This document shows positions 1 to 7,559 of a stretch of DNA of 64,000 bases, piece after piece. The position numbers and the translations under genes were made by a program. The stretch covers positions 3,679,501-3,743,500 of the forward strand of contig NZ_JAGIOH010000001.1 in the NCBI RefSeq assembly GCF_017876625.1, read 5' to 3'. The DNA is from Streptomyces syringium. GTDB lineage: Bacteria; Actinomycetota; Actinomycetes; Streptomycetales; Streptomycetaceae. The notes below the pieces were generated by a model. The model saw only the letters and a list, made by a program, of their open reading frames with translations, was not told the DNA's origin and ran no database searches. The number at the start of each line of letters is the position of its first letter. Within the stretch, counting starts at the first letter, position 1.

Positions 1-84
1 GAATAAGCATTGATTCCAAACCACCGGAACCCAGGCATCACCGCAGGTCAATGCGGACAGTGCCGACCGAAAGGACCGATTTTC

Positions 85-402
85 GTGGCGCAGCGCGTAG
101 TGGTCACACTCTCCGACGACATCGACGGCGGGGACGCGGCGGAAACCGTCTCCTTCGGCCTGGACGGCAGGTCGTACGAGATCGACCTCAACACCGCCAA
201 TGCAAAGAAACTGCGCGTCGCGCTCGCCCCCTACGTGGAGGCGGGCCGCAAGCAGTCCCGCTCCGGCAAGGTCTACCGGCGCACCGCCGTCGCGCCCGAC
301 CCGGCGGCCGTGCGCGCCTGGGCCCGCTCGAACGGCATGGAGGTGCCGCCGCGCGGCCGGATCCCCAAGAGGGTCTACGAGGCCTTCAACGCCGTCGACT
401 GA
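85..402 (+). CDS. Lsr2-family nucleoid-associated protein (LsrL-like)
   Basis: About 105 aa. The N-terminal half matches the Lsr2 dimerisation domain (VxLxDDIDGG, then SYEIDLNTANAKKLR), and the C-terminal half is the DNA-binding domain with an R-G-R AT-hook-like core in PPRGRIPKR near the end. Lsr2 proteins bridge AT-rich DNA and silence horizontally acquired genes. I chose the GTG at 85 because AAGGA lies about 10 bases upstream and because the length then fits the family; an in-frame ATG further upstream would add about 25 residues with no family similarity. Streptomyces usually carry two paralogues. The position next to tRNA-Gly genes and purC/purD suggests the second one (LsrL) rather than the main Lsr2, which is inference from remembered gene order. 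Confidence 0.93.
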   Translation: MAQRVVVTLSDDIDGGDAAETVSFGLDGRSYEIDLNTANAKKLRVALAPYVEAGRKQSRSGKVYRRTAVAPDPAAVRAWARSNGMEVPPRGRIPKRVYEAFNAVD

Positions 403-408
403 GCCGAC

Positions 409-439
409 TTGCCAAACACCCCGGATGATCAGCTAGAGT
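409..439 (+). promoter_or_regulatory. Candidate promoter for the tRNA-Gly cluster
   Basis: A TTGCCA box (409-414) and a TAGAGT box (434-439) lie 54 nt before the first tRNA gene with a 19-bp spacer, slightly long for a housekeeping sigma promoter. Similar TAGAGT or TACGGT boxes occur before the second and third tRNA genes (near 596 and 756), so each tRNA may have its own promoter. The call is by eye. Confidence 0.4.
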
Positions 440-492
440 CTGGATCACGCCGAGGGGCAAGGCCGGGAAACGGGCCCGAACTTCGGAGTCAC

Positions 493-564
493 GCGGGTGT
501 AGCTCAGTAGTAGAGCGCCCCCCTTCCAGGGGGGAGGCGCAGTGTGCGATTCCTGTCACCCGCT
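493..564 (+). tRNA. tRNA-Gly(UCC), non-canonical copy 1
   Basis: The 7-bp acceptor stem GCGGGTG/CACCCGC, a perfect D stem and a C/G-only anticodon stem with loop CTTCCAG give anticodon TCC at 525-527. No CCA is encoded. The tertiary core is odd. The D loop reads AGTAGTA, so the usual G18-G19 becomes A-G. The T loop reads TGCGATT instead of TTCGATT, so T55 becomes G. The T stem pairs only if T543 bulges out (GCAG, bulge, G against CCTGT). Both partners of the G18-Psi55 contact are therefore changed. A relaxed tRNA of this kind may bind EF-Tu poorly; see findings. Confidence 0.9.
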
Positions 565-649
565 CTCATCGCCTTCCGGCCACGCAAGTGGTCGGGTACG
601 GTGATGCTCCGCCGATCGGCGGCCCCTCGGGGCCGGTGTTCGGAGGCAT

Positions 650-721
650 GCGGGTGTAGCTCAGTAGTAGAGCGTCTCCCTTCCAGGGAGAAGGCGCAGT
701 GTGCGATTCCTGTCACCCGCT
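650..721 (+). tRNA. tRNA-Gly(UCC), non-canonical copy 2
   Basis: A tandem paralogue of the gene at 493. The acceptor, D and T arms are identical, including the A-G in place of G18-G19, the TGCGATT T loop and the bulged T (700) in the T stem. The anticodon stem differs (TCTCC/GGAGA) but stays fully paired, with anticodon TCC at 682-684. The changed stem keeps its pairing, so this copy looks under selection rather than decaying. The flanks also share diverged sequence with the first copy, which points to tandem duplication. Confidence 0.9.
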
Positions 722-797
722 CTCATCGCTTACCGACCACGCGAGTGGATCAGGTAGAGTGATGCACGCGCCGCCGGTGAAAGCCGAGCGGAGGCAT

Positions 798-870
<73 letters not shown>

Positions 871-877
871 CAGCAGT

Positions 878-912
878 AAGAAGGCCCCGGTCATCACGAC
901 CGGGGCCTTCTT
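878..912 (+). terminator. Intrinsic terminator of the tRNA-Gly cluster
   Basis: A perfect 15-bp stem (AAGAAGGCCCCGGTC and its complement) with a 5-nt loop, 8 nt after the tRNA and ending in CTTCTTCG. The same hairpin recurs at 5044 behind the second tRNA-Gly(GCC). Confidence 0.85.
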
Positions 913-945
913 CGTGTTCCCACGGCGGACGGCGCCGGGCCGCCC

Positions 946-961
946 GATGACATTCGTCATC
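946..961. promoter_or_regulatory. Palindromic operator upstream of the ABC transporter/two-component operon
   Basis: GATGAC-ATTC-GTCATC is a perfect 6-bp inverted repeat ending 56 nt before the transporter start; a further TCATGA palindrome follows at 967-972. NarL/LuxR-type regulators bind short inverted repeats of this kind, and the operon encodes one (4300-4932), so autoregulation is a plausible inference. Confidence 0.4.
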
Positions 962-1017
962 CGAAGTCATGACAGCCCGCACTGCTTCCGGGGCGGATCC
1001 GCCGGGAGCCTTGAAGC

Positions 1018-2013
1018 ATGGACATCGGGGACAGTGTGATCGACGTCACCGGGCTGCGGCGCCGGTACGGGCCCGCCGGGGACAAGGGATTCGAGGCGGT
1101 GCGGGACGTCTCCTTCACCGTGGGGCGGGGCGAGTTGTTCGCGCTGCTGGGGACGAACGGCGCGGGGAAGACCTCCACGGTCGAGCTGCTGGAGGGACTC
1201 GCGCGGCCGACCGGCGGCCAGGTGCGGGTGCTGGGCCACGATCCGTACGCGGAACGCCGCGTGGTGCGGCCCCGGGTCGGGATGATGCTCCAGGAGGGCG
1301 GCTTCCCCTCGGATCTGACGGCGGCCGAGACGGTACGGATGTGGGCCGGCTGCACGACGGGCGCGCGGCCCGTCGACGAGGCGCTCGGTCTGGTCAAGCT
1401 CGCGAAGCGGCGGGACGTGCGCGTCAAGCAGCTCTCCGGTGGTGAGCGGCGGCGCCTGGACCTCGCGCTCGCGCTGCTCGGCCGGCCCGAGGTGCTCTTC
1501 CTCGACGAGCCGACGACCGGACTCGACCCCGAGGCCCGGCACGACACCTGGGAGCTGGTGCGCCGGCTGCGTGCCGAGGGCACGACGGTGCTGCTGACCA
1601 CGCACTACCTGGAGGAGGCCGAGGCACTGGCCGACCGGCTCGCGATCATGCGCGAGGGGCAGGTCGTCGTCACGGGCTCGCCGGCCGAGGTCATCGGGGC
1701 GTACCCGGCGCGGATCCGCTTCGCGATGCCGCCGGGCTGGTTCGTCGGGGATCTGCCGCCGCTGGGCGAGCTCGGGGTGATCCGGCACGAGGAGACCGAC
1801 GGGCGGATAGAGCTCCAGACCCACGAGTTGCAGCGGACCCTGACCGGGCTGCTGGTGTGGGCGCGGGACAAGGGCCTGGACCTGGACGGGCTGGACGCGC
1901 GGACCGCCTCACTGGAGGAGGCGTTCCTGGCGATAGCGGGCGCGAACGGGACTTTCGGGGCTGCTGAGGCTGACGGGGCTGCCGGTACGAAGACGGGGCG
2001 GGGCGGGCGATGA
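1018..2013 (+). CDS. ABC transporter ATP-binding protein (drug/antibiotic export type)
   Basis: 331 aa. It holds a complete ABC nucleotide-binding domain: Walker A GTNGAGKTST (about residue 46), Q-loop MMLQEGG, signature LSGGERRRLDLA, Walker B VLFLDEP followed by TTGLDPEAR, and the H-loop LLTTHYLEEAEALADR. The roughly 100-residue C-terminal extension is typical of DrrA/CcmA-like exporter ATPases. It should power the permease encoded next, whose start overlaps its stop by 4 nt. GGAG lies about 10 nt before the ATG. It is the first gene of a four-gene transporter plus two-component operon, an arrangement often used to sense and export antibiotics or peptides. The substrate is unknown. Confidence 0.92.
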   Translation: MDIGDSVIDVTGLRRRYGPAGDKGFEAVRDVSFTVGRGELFALLGTNGAGKTSTVELLEGLARPTGGQVRVLGHDPYAERRVVRPRVGMMLQEGGFPSDLTAAETVRMWAGCTTGARPVDEALGLVKLAKRRDVRVKQLSGGERRRLDLALALLGRPEVLFLDEPTTGLDPEARHDTWELVRRLRAEGTTVLLTTHYLEEAEALADRLAIMREGQVVVTGSPAEVIGAYPARIRFAMPPGWFVGDLPPLGELGVIRHEETDGRIELQTHELQRTLTGLLVWARDKGLDLDGLDARTASLEEAFLAIAGANGTFGAAEADGAAGTKTGRGGR

Positions 2014-2768
2014 CGACGACGCGGATGCTGGCGATGGGGCGGGCGGAACTGCTCCTGCTGAGCCGGAACAAGATGGCGCTGTATGTGGCGCTGCTGCTGC
2101 CCGCCTTCATGGCGTGGGCGATGCGCAACGGCATCAGCAAGATCGACCCCGAGGACGCGGGGATGTCCGTCAATGAGATCGCGATGACGGGGGCCTTCGG
2201 TTACATCCTCCTCTTCGTCGTCTACCAGAACCTGGTGAGTGCGCTGGTGGCCCGCCGCGAGGAACTCGTCCTCAAGCGCTTGCGCACCGGCGAGGCCGGT
2301 GATGCGGAGATCCTCGCCGGGACCGCGCTGCCGTCGGTGGCCGTGGCGCTGGCGCAGTGCGTCGTGCTGCTGGTGGCGGGCATCGCCTGGCTGGACCTGC
2401 GGGCGGTCGCCCGGCCCGATCTGCTGCTGGCCGGGCTGGTGCTGGGGATCCTCATGTCCATCGCTCTGGCCGCCGTCACCACGGTGATCGCGAAGACGGT
2501 GGAGAGCGCGCAGTTGGTGACCGCGCCCCTGATGCTGCTCTCGCTGATGGGCTCCGGTCTGGTCGTACCGCTGGAGATCTTCCCCGACACCGTCGCCGAT
2601 GTGTGCCGGCTGCTGCCGCTGACGCCGGTGGTCGAGCTGATGCGCGGCGGCTGGCTCGGCGGGATGGACACGGCCGAGGCCCTGCGGTCGCTGGCCACCG
2701 CCTTGGCCTGGACGGCACTGTCCGTGTTTGCTGTACGACGGTGGTTCCGCTGGGAACCGCGGCGGTAG
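2010..2768 (+). CDS. ABC-2 type permease
   Basis: 252 aa with about six hydrophobic segments, beginning with KMALYVALLLPAFMAWA and ending in an arginine-rich tail (RRWFRWEPRR). The layout matches ABC-2 membrane subunits of exporters, with a conserved loop VARREELVLKRLRTGEAGDAEIL between the second and third helices. Overlap by ATGA with the ATPase gene implies coupled translation. It forms the membrane channel for the ATPase at 1018. The transported compound cannot be read from sequence. Confidence 0.9.
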   Translation: MTTTRMLAMGRAELLLLSRNKMALYVALLLPAFMAWAMRNGISKIDPEDAGMSVNEIAMTGAFGYILLFVVYQNLVSALVARREELVLKRLRTGEAGDAEILAGTALPSVAVALAQCVVLLVAGIAWLDLRAVARPDLLLAGLVLGILMSIALAAVTTVIAKTVESAQLVTAPLMLLSLMGSGLVVPLEIFPDTVADVCRLLPLTPVVELMRGGWLGGMDTAEALRSLATALAWTALSVFAVRRWFRWEPRR

Positions 2769-2779
2769 GAGCGGGGCCG

Positions 2780-4303
2780 ATGGGCGCGACGGGGGGCGGA
2801 CGCGTGGGAATGCGGAAGCGGGTGTGGGGCTGGCGGGGCCGGAGCGGGATCGCCCGGGTCGACAGCTACACACGCTGGACGGTGTACGTGACGCCCTGGG
2901 TGCTGGTCGTCCTGGACGTCCCCGTGGTGCTCGGGAACGGCGGGAACACGGCGCTCGGCTGGGCGCTGATCGGCCTCGGGGCCGCACAGTGCGTCCTGAA
3001 CCCCCCGCTGGCCCGGCGGGCCTTCGACCACCGGCTGGGCCGGGGGCCCGCGCCCTGGCGCTGGCTGATCCTGTGCGGCGTGGTGTTCCTGGCGACGGTG
3101 GGCGTGATCGGTGCCCGGGTCGCCGAGCAGGGGTACGGCCGGTTCCCGATGGCCACGTGGATCCTGATGGGCAGCGCGCTGTCCGTCCTCGGCTCGTACA
3201 GCCTGCTGACCCGGCTCGGCCCGTACACGGCGGTCTGTCTGGGCGCCGGAGCCGCGGTGGGGAGCGCGATGGCCCTGGTCTCGGGCGCGTGGGTGTGCGT
3301 GCCGACGGTCCTGGTGGCGACGGCCTTCCTCGCCCTGTGGAGCGTCTCCGTCGTGCGCACCTCGGCCTGGGTGCTCGCCGTGATGTGGGAGCTGGACGCG
3401 GCGCGGGGCGCGCAGGCGCGGCTGGCGGTCGCGGAGGAACGGCTGCGGTTCGGGCGGGACATGCACGACGTGCTCGGCCGCAATCTCGCGGTGATCGCGC
3501 TGAAGAGCGAACTGGCGGTGCGGCTCGCCGGGCGCGGTTCCCCGGCCGCCGTCGACGAGATGACCGAGGTCCAGCGGATCGCTCAGGAGTCCCAGCGGGA
3601 GGTGCGCGACGTGGTCCGCGGCTACCGCGGGGCCGACCTGCACACCGAACTGGCGGGCGCCCGGAGCGTGCTGGCCGCCGCGGGCATCGACTGCCGCATC
3701 GACGACAAGGCGGGCGCCGAACTGCCGGCCGCCGCGCAGTCGGCGCTGGCCTGGGTGGTCCGCGAGGCCACGACCAATGTGCTGCGCCACGCGGACGCCG
3801 GGCGCTGTGCCGTACGGATGCGGGTGACGGAGGGGGTGGCGGTGCTCGTGATGGAGAACGACGGCGTCTCCCCCGGGCCGTCCGGGCCACCCGGCTCCGA
3901 CGGCGGCTCGGGCCTCGCGGGCCTGCGCGAGCGCCTGGCCGCCCTCGGCGGCACGCTCGCGGCGGAACGCCGACCGCCCGCCGCGTTCCGCCTGACGGCA
4001 CGGGTGCCGCTGGTGCGTGCGGGCACGCTTGGCGCTGACCCCGGTAGCCCGCTGCCGACGGAGTCCCCGTCGGCTCAAGCCGGTACGGGGGCGGTGCCCT
4101 CGGGGGGCGCGTCGCTGGGCGGGGCGACCGCTGGGCCGGTGTCGGCGGATGCCGGCGGCGAGCCGGCTGCTGCCGGGCGGGAGGCGACGGGCGGCGTCGG
4201 CTGCGAAGGGCCGTCTCCCGTCGGCCACGTACCGGTCGGCGTCGGCGGCACGGCTTCCGGGGCCGGGGCCGAGCGCGCCGTCACCCGTGGGGGCGTGGCA
4301 TGA
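2780..4303 (+). CDS. Two-component sensor histidine kinase, DesK/LiaS (HisKA_3) type
   Basis: 507 aa from the ATG at 2780, chosen because GGAG sits 8 nt upstream. About five membrane helices (residues 30-200) form a sensor with no large extracellular domain. The HisKA_3 dimerisation helix RFGRDMHDVLGRNLAVIALKSELA carries the phospho-accepting His near residue 229. The HATPase_c domain follows with N-box VVREATTNVLRHADA and G-box GSGLAGLRERL. Beyond the ATPase fold there is a Gly/Ala/Pro/Thr-rich tail of roughly 95 residues with no recognisable domain, which is unusual for this family. It should sense a membrane-associated signal and phosphorylate the regulator encoded next (ATGA overlap). Confidence 0.92.
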   Translation: MGATGGGRVGMRKRVWGWRGRSGIARVDSYTRWTVYVTPWVLVVLDVPVVLGNGGNTALGWALIGLGAAQCVLNPPLARRAFDHRLGRGPAPWRWLILCGVVFLATVGVIGARVAEQGYGRFPMATWILMGSALSVLGSYSLLTRLGPYTAVCLGAGAAVGSAMALVSGAWVCVPTVLVATAFLALWSVSVVRTSAWVLAVMWELDAARGAQARLAVAEERLRFGRDMHDVLGRNLAVIALKSELAVRLAGRGSPAAVDEMTEVQRIAQESQREVRDVVRGYRGADLHTELAGARSVLAAAGIDCRIDDKAGAELPAAAQSALAWVVREATTNVLRHADAGRCAVRMRVTEGVAVLVMENDGVSPGPSGPPGSDGGSGLAGLRERLAALGGTLAAERRPPAAFRLTARVPLVRAGTLGADPGSPLPTESPSAQAGTGAVPSGGASLGGATAGPVSADAGGEPAAAGREATGGVGCEGPSPVGHVPVGVGGTASGAGAERAVTRGGVA

Positions 4304-4932
4304 CCGATCGAACACCCGGCGGCCAGCCGATACGCGTCATGCTCGCCGACGACGAGCACCTCATCCGGGGTGCGCTCGTCGCGCTGCTCGGGCTGGAGGA
4401 CGATCTCCAGGTGGTCGCGGAGGCGGCCTCGGGGACGGAGGCGCTCGCCATGGCGCGGGCGCACCGGCCGGACGTCGCGGTGCTCGATCTTCAAATGCCA
4501 GGGGTCGACGGCGTGACGGTCGCCACATCCCTGCGGGCCGAACTGCCCCTGTGCCGGAGCATGATCGTGACCGGGCACGGCCGTCCCGGGCATCTGAAGC
4601 GGGCGCTCGAAGCGGGGGTGCGGGGGTTTGTGCCGAAGACCGTTTCGGCACAGCGGCTCGCCGAGATCATCCGTACCGTGCACGGCGGAAGCCGCTACGT
4701 GGACCCGGAGTTGGCGGCCGACGCGATCAGTGCGGGGGACTCGCCGCTGACCGCGCGGGAGGCGGAATTGCTGGAGCTGGCGGAGGACGGCGCGCCCATC
4801 GCGGAGATCGCGGAGCGGGCGGCGCTGACGCCGGGAACGGTCCGCAACTACCTCTCGGCCGCCGCCGCGAAGCTGGGAGCGGAGAACCGTCACGCGGCGG
4901 CGCGCATCGCACGCGCTCAAGGTTGGCTATAG
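4300..4932 (+). CDS. NarL/LuxR-type response regulator
   Basis: 210 aa. The receiver domain has acidic residues DDE (17-19), phospho-acceptor D63 in VLDLQMPG and the conserved K in FVPKTVSA. The C-terminal LuxR-type helix-turn-helix runs from about residue 146 (PLTAREAELLELAEDGAPIAEIAERAALTPGTVRNYLS). It is the DesR/LiaR-type partner of the kinase at 2780 and probably regulates the ABC transporter operon itself, for which the palindrome at 946 is a candidate site. Its stop codon lies 33 nt before a tRNA-Gly gene. Confidence 0.93.
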   Translation: MTDRTPGGQPIRVMLADDEHLIRGALVALLGLEDDLQVVAEAASGTEALAMARAHRPDVAVLDLQMPGVDGVTVATSLRAELPLCRSMIVTGHGRPGHLKRALEAGVRGFVPKTVSAQRLAEIIRTVHGGSRYVDPELAADAISAGDSPLTAREAELLELAEDGAPIAEIAERAALTPGTVRNYLSAAAAKLGAENRHAAARIARAQGWL

Positions 4933-4964
4933 TGGTTCCCGCACCGCACGGAAGCGCGGGGCAT

Positions 4965-5037
<73 letters not shown>

Positions 5038-5043
5038 CCGATA

Positions 5044-5076
5044 CGAAGGCCCCGGTCATCTTGACCGGGGCCTTCG
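5044..5076 (+). terminator. Intrinsic terminator of tRNA-Gly(GCC)
   Basis: A perfect 15-bp stem (CGAAGGCCCCGGTCA) with a 3-nt loop, 6 nt after the tRNA. It shares its core with the hairpin at 878-912. Confidence 0.85.
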
Positions 5077-5088
5077 GCGTTGTGACGA

Positions 5089-5146
5089 GCGCCCTGCGGG
5101 CGCGTCCTCAATCGCCGGACGGGCTCATGCATGAGCCCGTCCGGCG
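5089..5146. repeat. Dispersed palindromic intergenic repeat, copy 1
   Basis: It comprises a GCGCCC-TGC-GGGCGC hairpin (5089-5103), the core TCCTCAATCGCCGGACGGG (5105-5123) and a perfect 34-bp palindrome at 5113-5146. Other copies of the core occur at 11048 and 17128, always just outside a gene end. The palindrome reaches into the last codons of the kinase gene on the other strand (stop at 5125-5127) and could terminate it. Confidence 0.7.
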
Positions 5147-6525
5147 ACCGGGAAGCTCAGCCGGAAGCGGGCGCCGCCGCCCTCGGCCTGTTCGGCGGTC
5201 AGCTCGGCGCCGTGGGCGCGGGCGATCTGGCGGGCCATGGCCAGGCCGAGGCCGGAGCCGGGGAGGGCGCGGGCCTGGCGGGAGCGGTAGAAGCGGTCGA
5301 AGACGTAGGGCAGGTCCTCGGCGGAGATGCCGCGGCCGTGGTCGCGGACGGTCAGATCGAGGGTCCGGTCGGTCACCGAGAGGCGCACCTCGACGGTGGC
5401 GCCGGGCGGGCTGAACTTGGCGGCGTTGTCGAGCAGGTTGGACAGCAGCCGGGCCAGCCGGGCGGGCACCCCCACCACGGTCGCCCGGTCCAGGTCGGCC
5501 GTGAAGAACGTGTTCGGCCAGTGGCCCCGTGCGTCGGTCACGCAGCGCTCGGCCAGCGCGTCCAGCCTGACGTCTTCCACCAGCTGCTGCGGTTCCTCGT
5601 CACGGGCCAGCTCGATCAGATCGTTGACCATGCCCGTCACCTCGCGCAGCTGACGGCCCAGGGCGGTGGCGGCCCGGTCGCGCTGGGCGTCGGAGAGCCG
5701 GTCCGCCCGCGCGAGCAGCTCGGCGTTGGTGCGCAGCGCGGTGAGCGGGGTGCGCAGTTCGTGGGAGGCGTCGGAGACCAGGCGGCGCTGGGCGGCGACG
5801 GCCTCCTCCAGCTCACCGAGCATGGTGTTGAAGCTGGTCGCGAGGCGGGTGATCTCGTCCTGGCGGCGTGCCTCGTACGGGGGCAGCTCGATGCGGTGTG
5901 CGGGGTCGCGGGTGGCGGCGATGTGCTCGGCGGTGGCCGTGAGGCGGGTCACCGGGCGCAAGGACGTCCGGGAGGCGAAATAGCCGAGCCCGGCCGCGAG
6001 GAGGACGCCCACGCCGCCGACCGCGCCGAGCAGCAGCCCCGCCTGTTCGACGCCCTGGTCGACGGTGTCGGAGCGGATCGCCACCTGGAGGGCGCGGTTG
6101 TTCCTGGCCGGGGTGGTGAGCATCCGCATCGGGCGCCCGTCGTGGGTGATGTTGCTGTAGTACGCGCCGAGGGTGCCGGCGGCGACGCGGCGGGTGGCGC
6201 CGGTGACGGGCAGCACGAAGGCCCGTTCGCCGCGCGGGGCCGGTTCCGCCGGGTCGGCGCGGACGAGCTGGGCGCAGGCGGGGGCGACGAGCCAGGTGCA
6301 CTCCCCGAGGAGGGTGCCGGTGTCGTGGGCGCGGCCCTGCTGGACGATGAGGGAGGCCTGCTGCTTGAGCTGGAGGTCGAGCTGGCGGCCGAGTTCGTAG
6401 CGGATGACGACGTAGGCGGCGGCCAGCACGCCGAGCGCGACGAGGGCGACGGCGGCGGAGGTGACGAGGGCCAGCCGGGCGCGCAGCGGCCGGTGGCCGA
6501 ACAGCCGGCGGCGCAGGGACCTCAT
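5125..6525 (-). CDS. Two-component sensor histidine kinase with HAMP domain (MprB-like)
   Basis: 466 aa. Layout: N-terminal membrane helix (20-42), extracytoplasmic sensor loop of about 120 residues, second helix (163-184), HAMP linker, HisKA with VSDASHELRTPLTAL (phospho-His255), then HATPase_c with N-box LLSNLLDNAAKF, D-box VRDHGRGIS and G-box GSGLGLAMARQIA. The periplasmic loop carries three cysteines (ECTWLVAPACAQL includes two with a C near residue 76). The ATG at 6525 overlaps the stop of the upstream regulator by 4 nt. The pair faces a MurG-like glycosyltransferase operon, so a cell-envelope signal is plausible (inference). Confidence 0.93.
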   Translation of the reverse strand: MRSLRRRLFGHRPLRARLALVTSAAVALVALGVLAAAYVVIRYELGRQLDLQLKQQASLIVQQGRAHDTGTLLGECTWLVAPACAQLVRADPAEPAPRGERAFVLPVTGATRRVAAGTLGAYYSNITHDGRPMRMLTTPARNNRALQVAIRSDTVDQGVEQAGLLLGAVGGVGVLLAAGLGYFASRTSLRPVTRLTATAEHIAATRDPAHRIELPPYEARRQDEITRLATSFNTMLGELEEAVAAQRRLVSDASHELRTPLTALRTNAELLARADRLSDAQRDRAATALGRQLREVTGMVNDLIELARDEEPQQLVEDVRLDALAERCVTDARGHWPNTFFTADLDRATVVGVPARLARLLSNLLDNAAKFSPPGATVEVRLSVTDRTLDLTVRDHGRGISAEDLPYVFDRFYRSRQARALPGSGLGLAMARQIARAHGAELTAEQAEGGGARFRLSFPVAGRAHA

Positions 6526-7220
6526 CGCTCCGCCAGCCGGTAGCCGACGCCGTGCACGGTGTGGACGAGGCGGGGTGCGCCCTCCGCCTCCAGTTTGCGG
6601 CGCAGATAGCCGATGTAGACGGCCAGGGAATTGGAGTCGGGCCCGAAGTCGGTGCCCCAGACCCGCTCCTGGATCACCTCGCGGGGCAGCACCTGCCCGG
6701 GGTGCAGCAGGAAGACCTCCAGCAGGGCGAATTCGGTGCGGGTGAACTCCAGGGGCACGTCGCCGCGAACGCCGGTGCGGGTGGCCGGGTCGACGCGGAG
6801 GTCGGCGAAGGTCAGCTCGGGGTCCTCGGCCGCGGCCTCCACGGGGGCGGCGCGGCGCAGCAGGGCCCGCAGCCGGGCGAGGAGTTCGTCGAGGGCGAAG
6901 GGTTTGACGAGGTAGTCGTCGGCGCCCGCGTCGAGGCCCGCGACCCGGTCGGAGACGGCGTCGCGGGCCGTGAGGACGAGGACGGGCGTCCGGTCGCCGA
7001 GGTCGCGCAGCCGGCGGCAGACGGCGAGGCCGTCGAGGACGGGCATGGCGAGGTCGAGGACGATCGCGGCGGGCGGGGCGGCGGCGACGGAGGAGAGGGC
7101 TTCGAGGCCGTCGGCGGCGGAGCGCACGGTGTACCCCTCGACGCTGAGGCCGTCGACGACGGCCGCCCGTACGTCGGGGTCGTCGTCCACGACGAGTACG
7201 GCCGGGGCGGCATCGGGCAT
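6522..7220 (-). CDS. OmpR-family response regulator
   Basis: 232 aa. The receiver has DDD at 12-14, phospho-acceptor D56 in IVLDLAMP, the switch Thr in VLTARD and Lys in YLVKPFALDEL. The C-terminal winged helix includes LEFTRTEFALLEVFLLHPGQVLPREVIQERVWG and ends with the typical VHTVHGVGYRLAE. It is translated before the sensor kinase with an ATGA overlap. A direct repeat of CTTARAGCG with 11-bp spacing lies about 90-110 nt upstream of its start and is the likely binding site. The ATG at 7220 is preceded by GAGAGG. Confidence 0.94.
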   Translation of the reverse strand: MPDAAPAVLVVDDDPDVRAAVVDGLSVEGYTVRSAADGLEALSSVAAAPPAAIVLDLAMPVLDGLAVCRRLRDLGDRTPVLVLTARDAVSDRVAGLDAGADDYLVKPFALDELLARLRALLRRAAPVEAAAEDPELTFADLRVDPATRTGVRGDVPLEFTRTEFALLEVFLLHPGQVLPREVIQERVWGTDFGPDSNSLAVYIGYLRRKLEAEGAPRLVHTVHGVGYRLAER

Positions 7221-7308
7221 GCGAAGGGCCTCTCGCGCGGATCATCAGGGTGGGACCAGGGTTTCCGATCAAGGTCCGGTTTTCTTCGCACACCTTGGCA
7301 GAGGAATC

Positions 7309-7327
7309 CTTAAAGCGCTCTTAGAGC
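7309..7327. promoter_or_regulatory. OmpR-type direct repeat, split by an IS element
   Basis: CTTAAAGCGCT (7309-7319) is followed in 11-bp register by CTTAGAGC (7320-7327). Rejoining the sequence across the insertion restores CTTAGAGCGCG as the second half. Two half-sites one DNA turn apart are the usual arrangement for OmpR-family regulators. The IS element begins at 7328. Confidence 0.55.
7318..7327. repeat. Target-site duplication, left copy
   Basis: CTCTTAGAGC directly abuts the left inverted repeat of the IS element. The identical 10-mer flanks the right end at 8787-8796. Matching flanks mean one insertion event with no later rearrangement. Confidence 0.95.
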
Positions 7328-7340
7328 CAATGCCGTTGCG

Positions 7341-7559
7341 TTACGGTCTGGCCGTTCTCGGTGGGTGGATGAGGACGGCCTGGGTGGGGGTTTGGGTGGG
7401 TTGTGGCCAGTGGCGGTGTGCGGCTCTTTTGAGCCGGTAGTTGGACATCTTGCGTTTCACGACCCGTGGTTGACTGCGAAGTCGGCGTGGGGGCCGAAGG
7501 CCGTCCAGGCTGTCGTCACGCCACCGCGTCAGGTGTCCGATCAGCAGTTCAGGGGGAAA
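7341..7559 (-). other. C-terminal part of the IS transposase in the +1 frame
   Basis: Read one base forward from the CCC codon before the TGA, the frame continues ELLIGHLTRWRDD, then PPRRLRSQPRVVKRKMSNYRLKR, a Pro/Arg/Lys-rich ending that I recognise as the usual C-terminus of related actinobacterial IS transposases. It ends exactly at the inner edge of the left inverted repeat, as expected for an IS whose single gene fills the element. The junction is CCC-TGA preceded by TTTTCC. Confidence 0.6.

Noticed and set aside
493..721. The odd tRNA-Gly(UCC) genes as decayed tRNA pseudogenes
   Set aside because: Acceptor, D and anticodon stems are perfect in both copies, differences in the anticodon stem are compensated, and the unusual tertiary changes are shared.
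1605..4315. Very long minus-strand open frames (several hundred codons) across the ABC transporter/kinase operon
   Set aside because: They are Arg/Pro/Ala-rich with no domains and lie opposite genes with clear motifs; such frames are a by-product of high G+C.
5125..7293. A single 722-codon frame fusing an Arg/Pro-rich region with the histidine kinase
   Set aside because: The upstream part is the response regulator read in the wrong frame; the kinase start at 6525 overlaps the regulator stop as usual.
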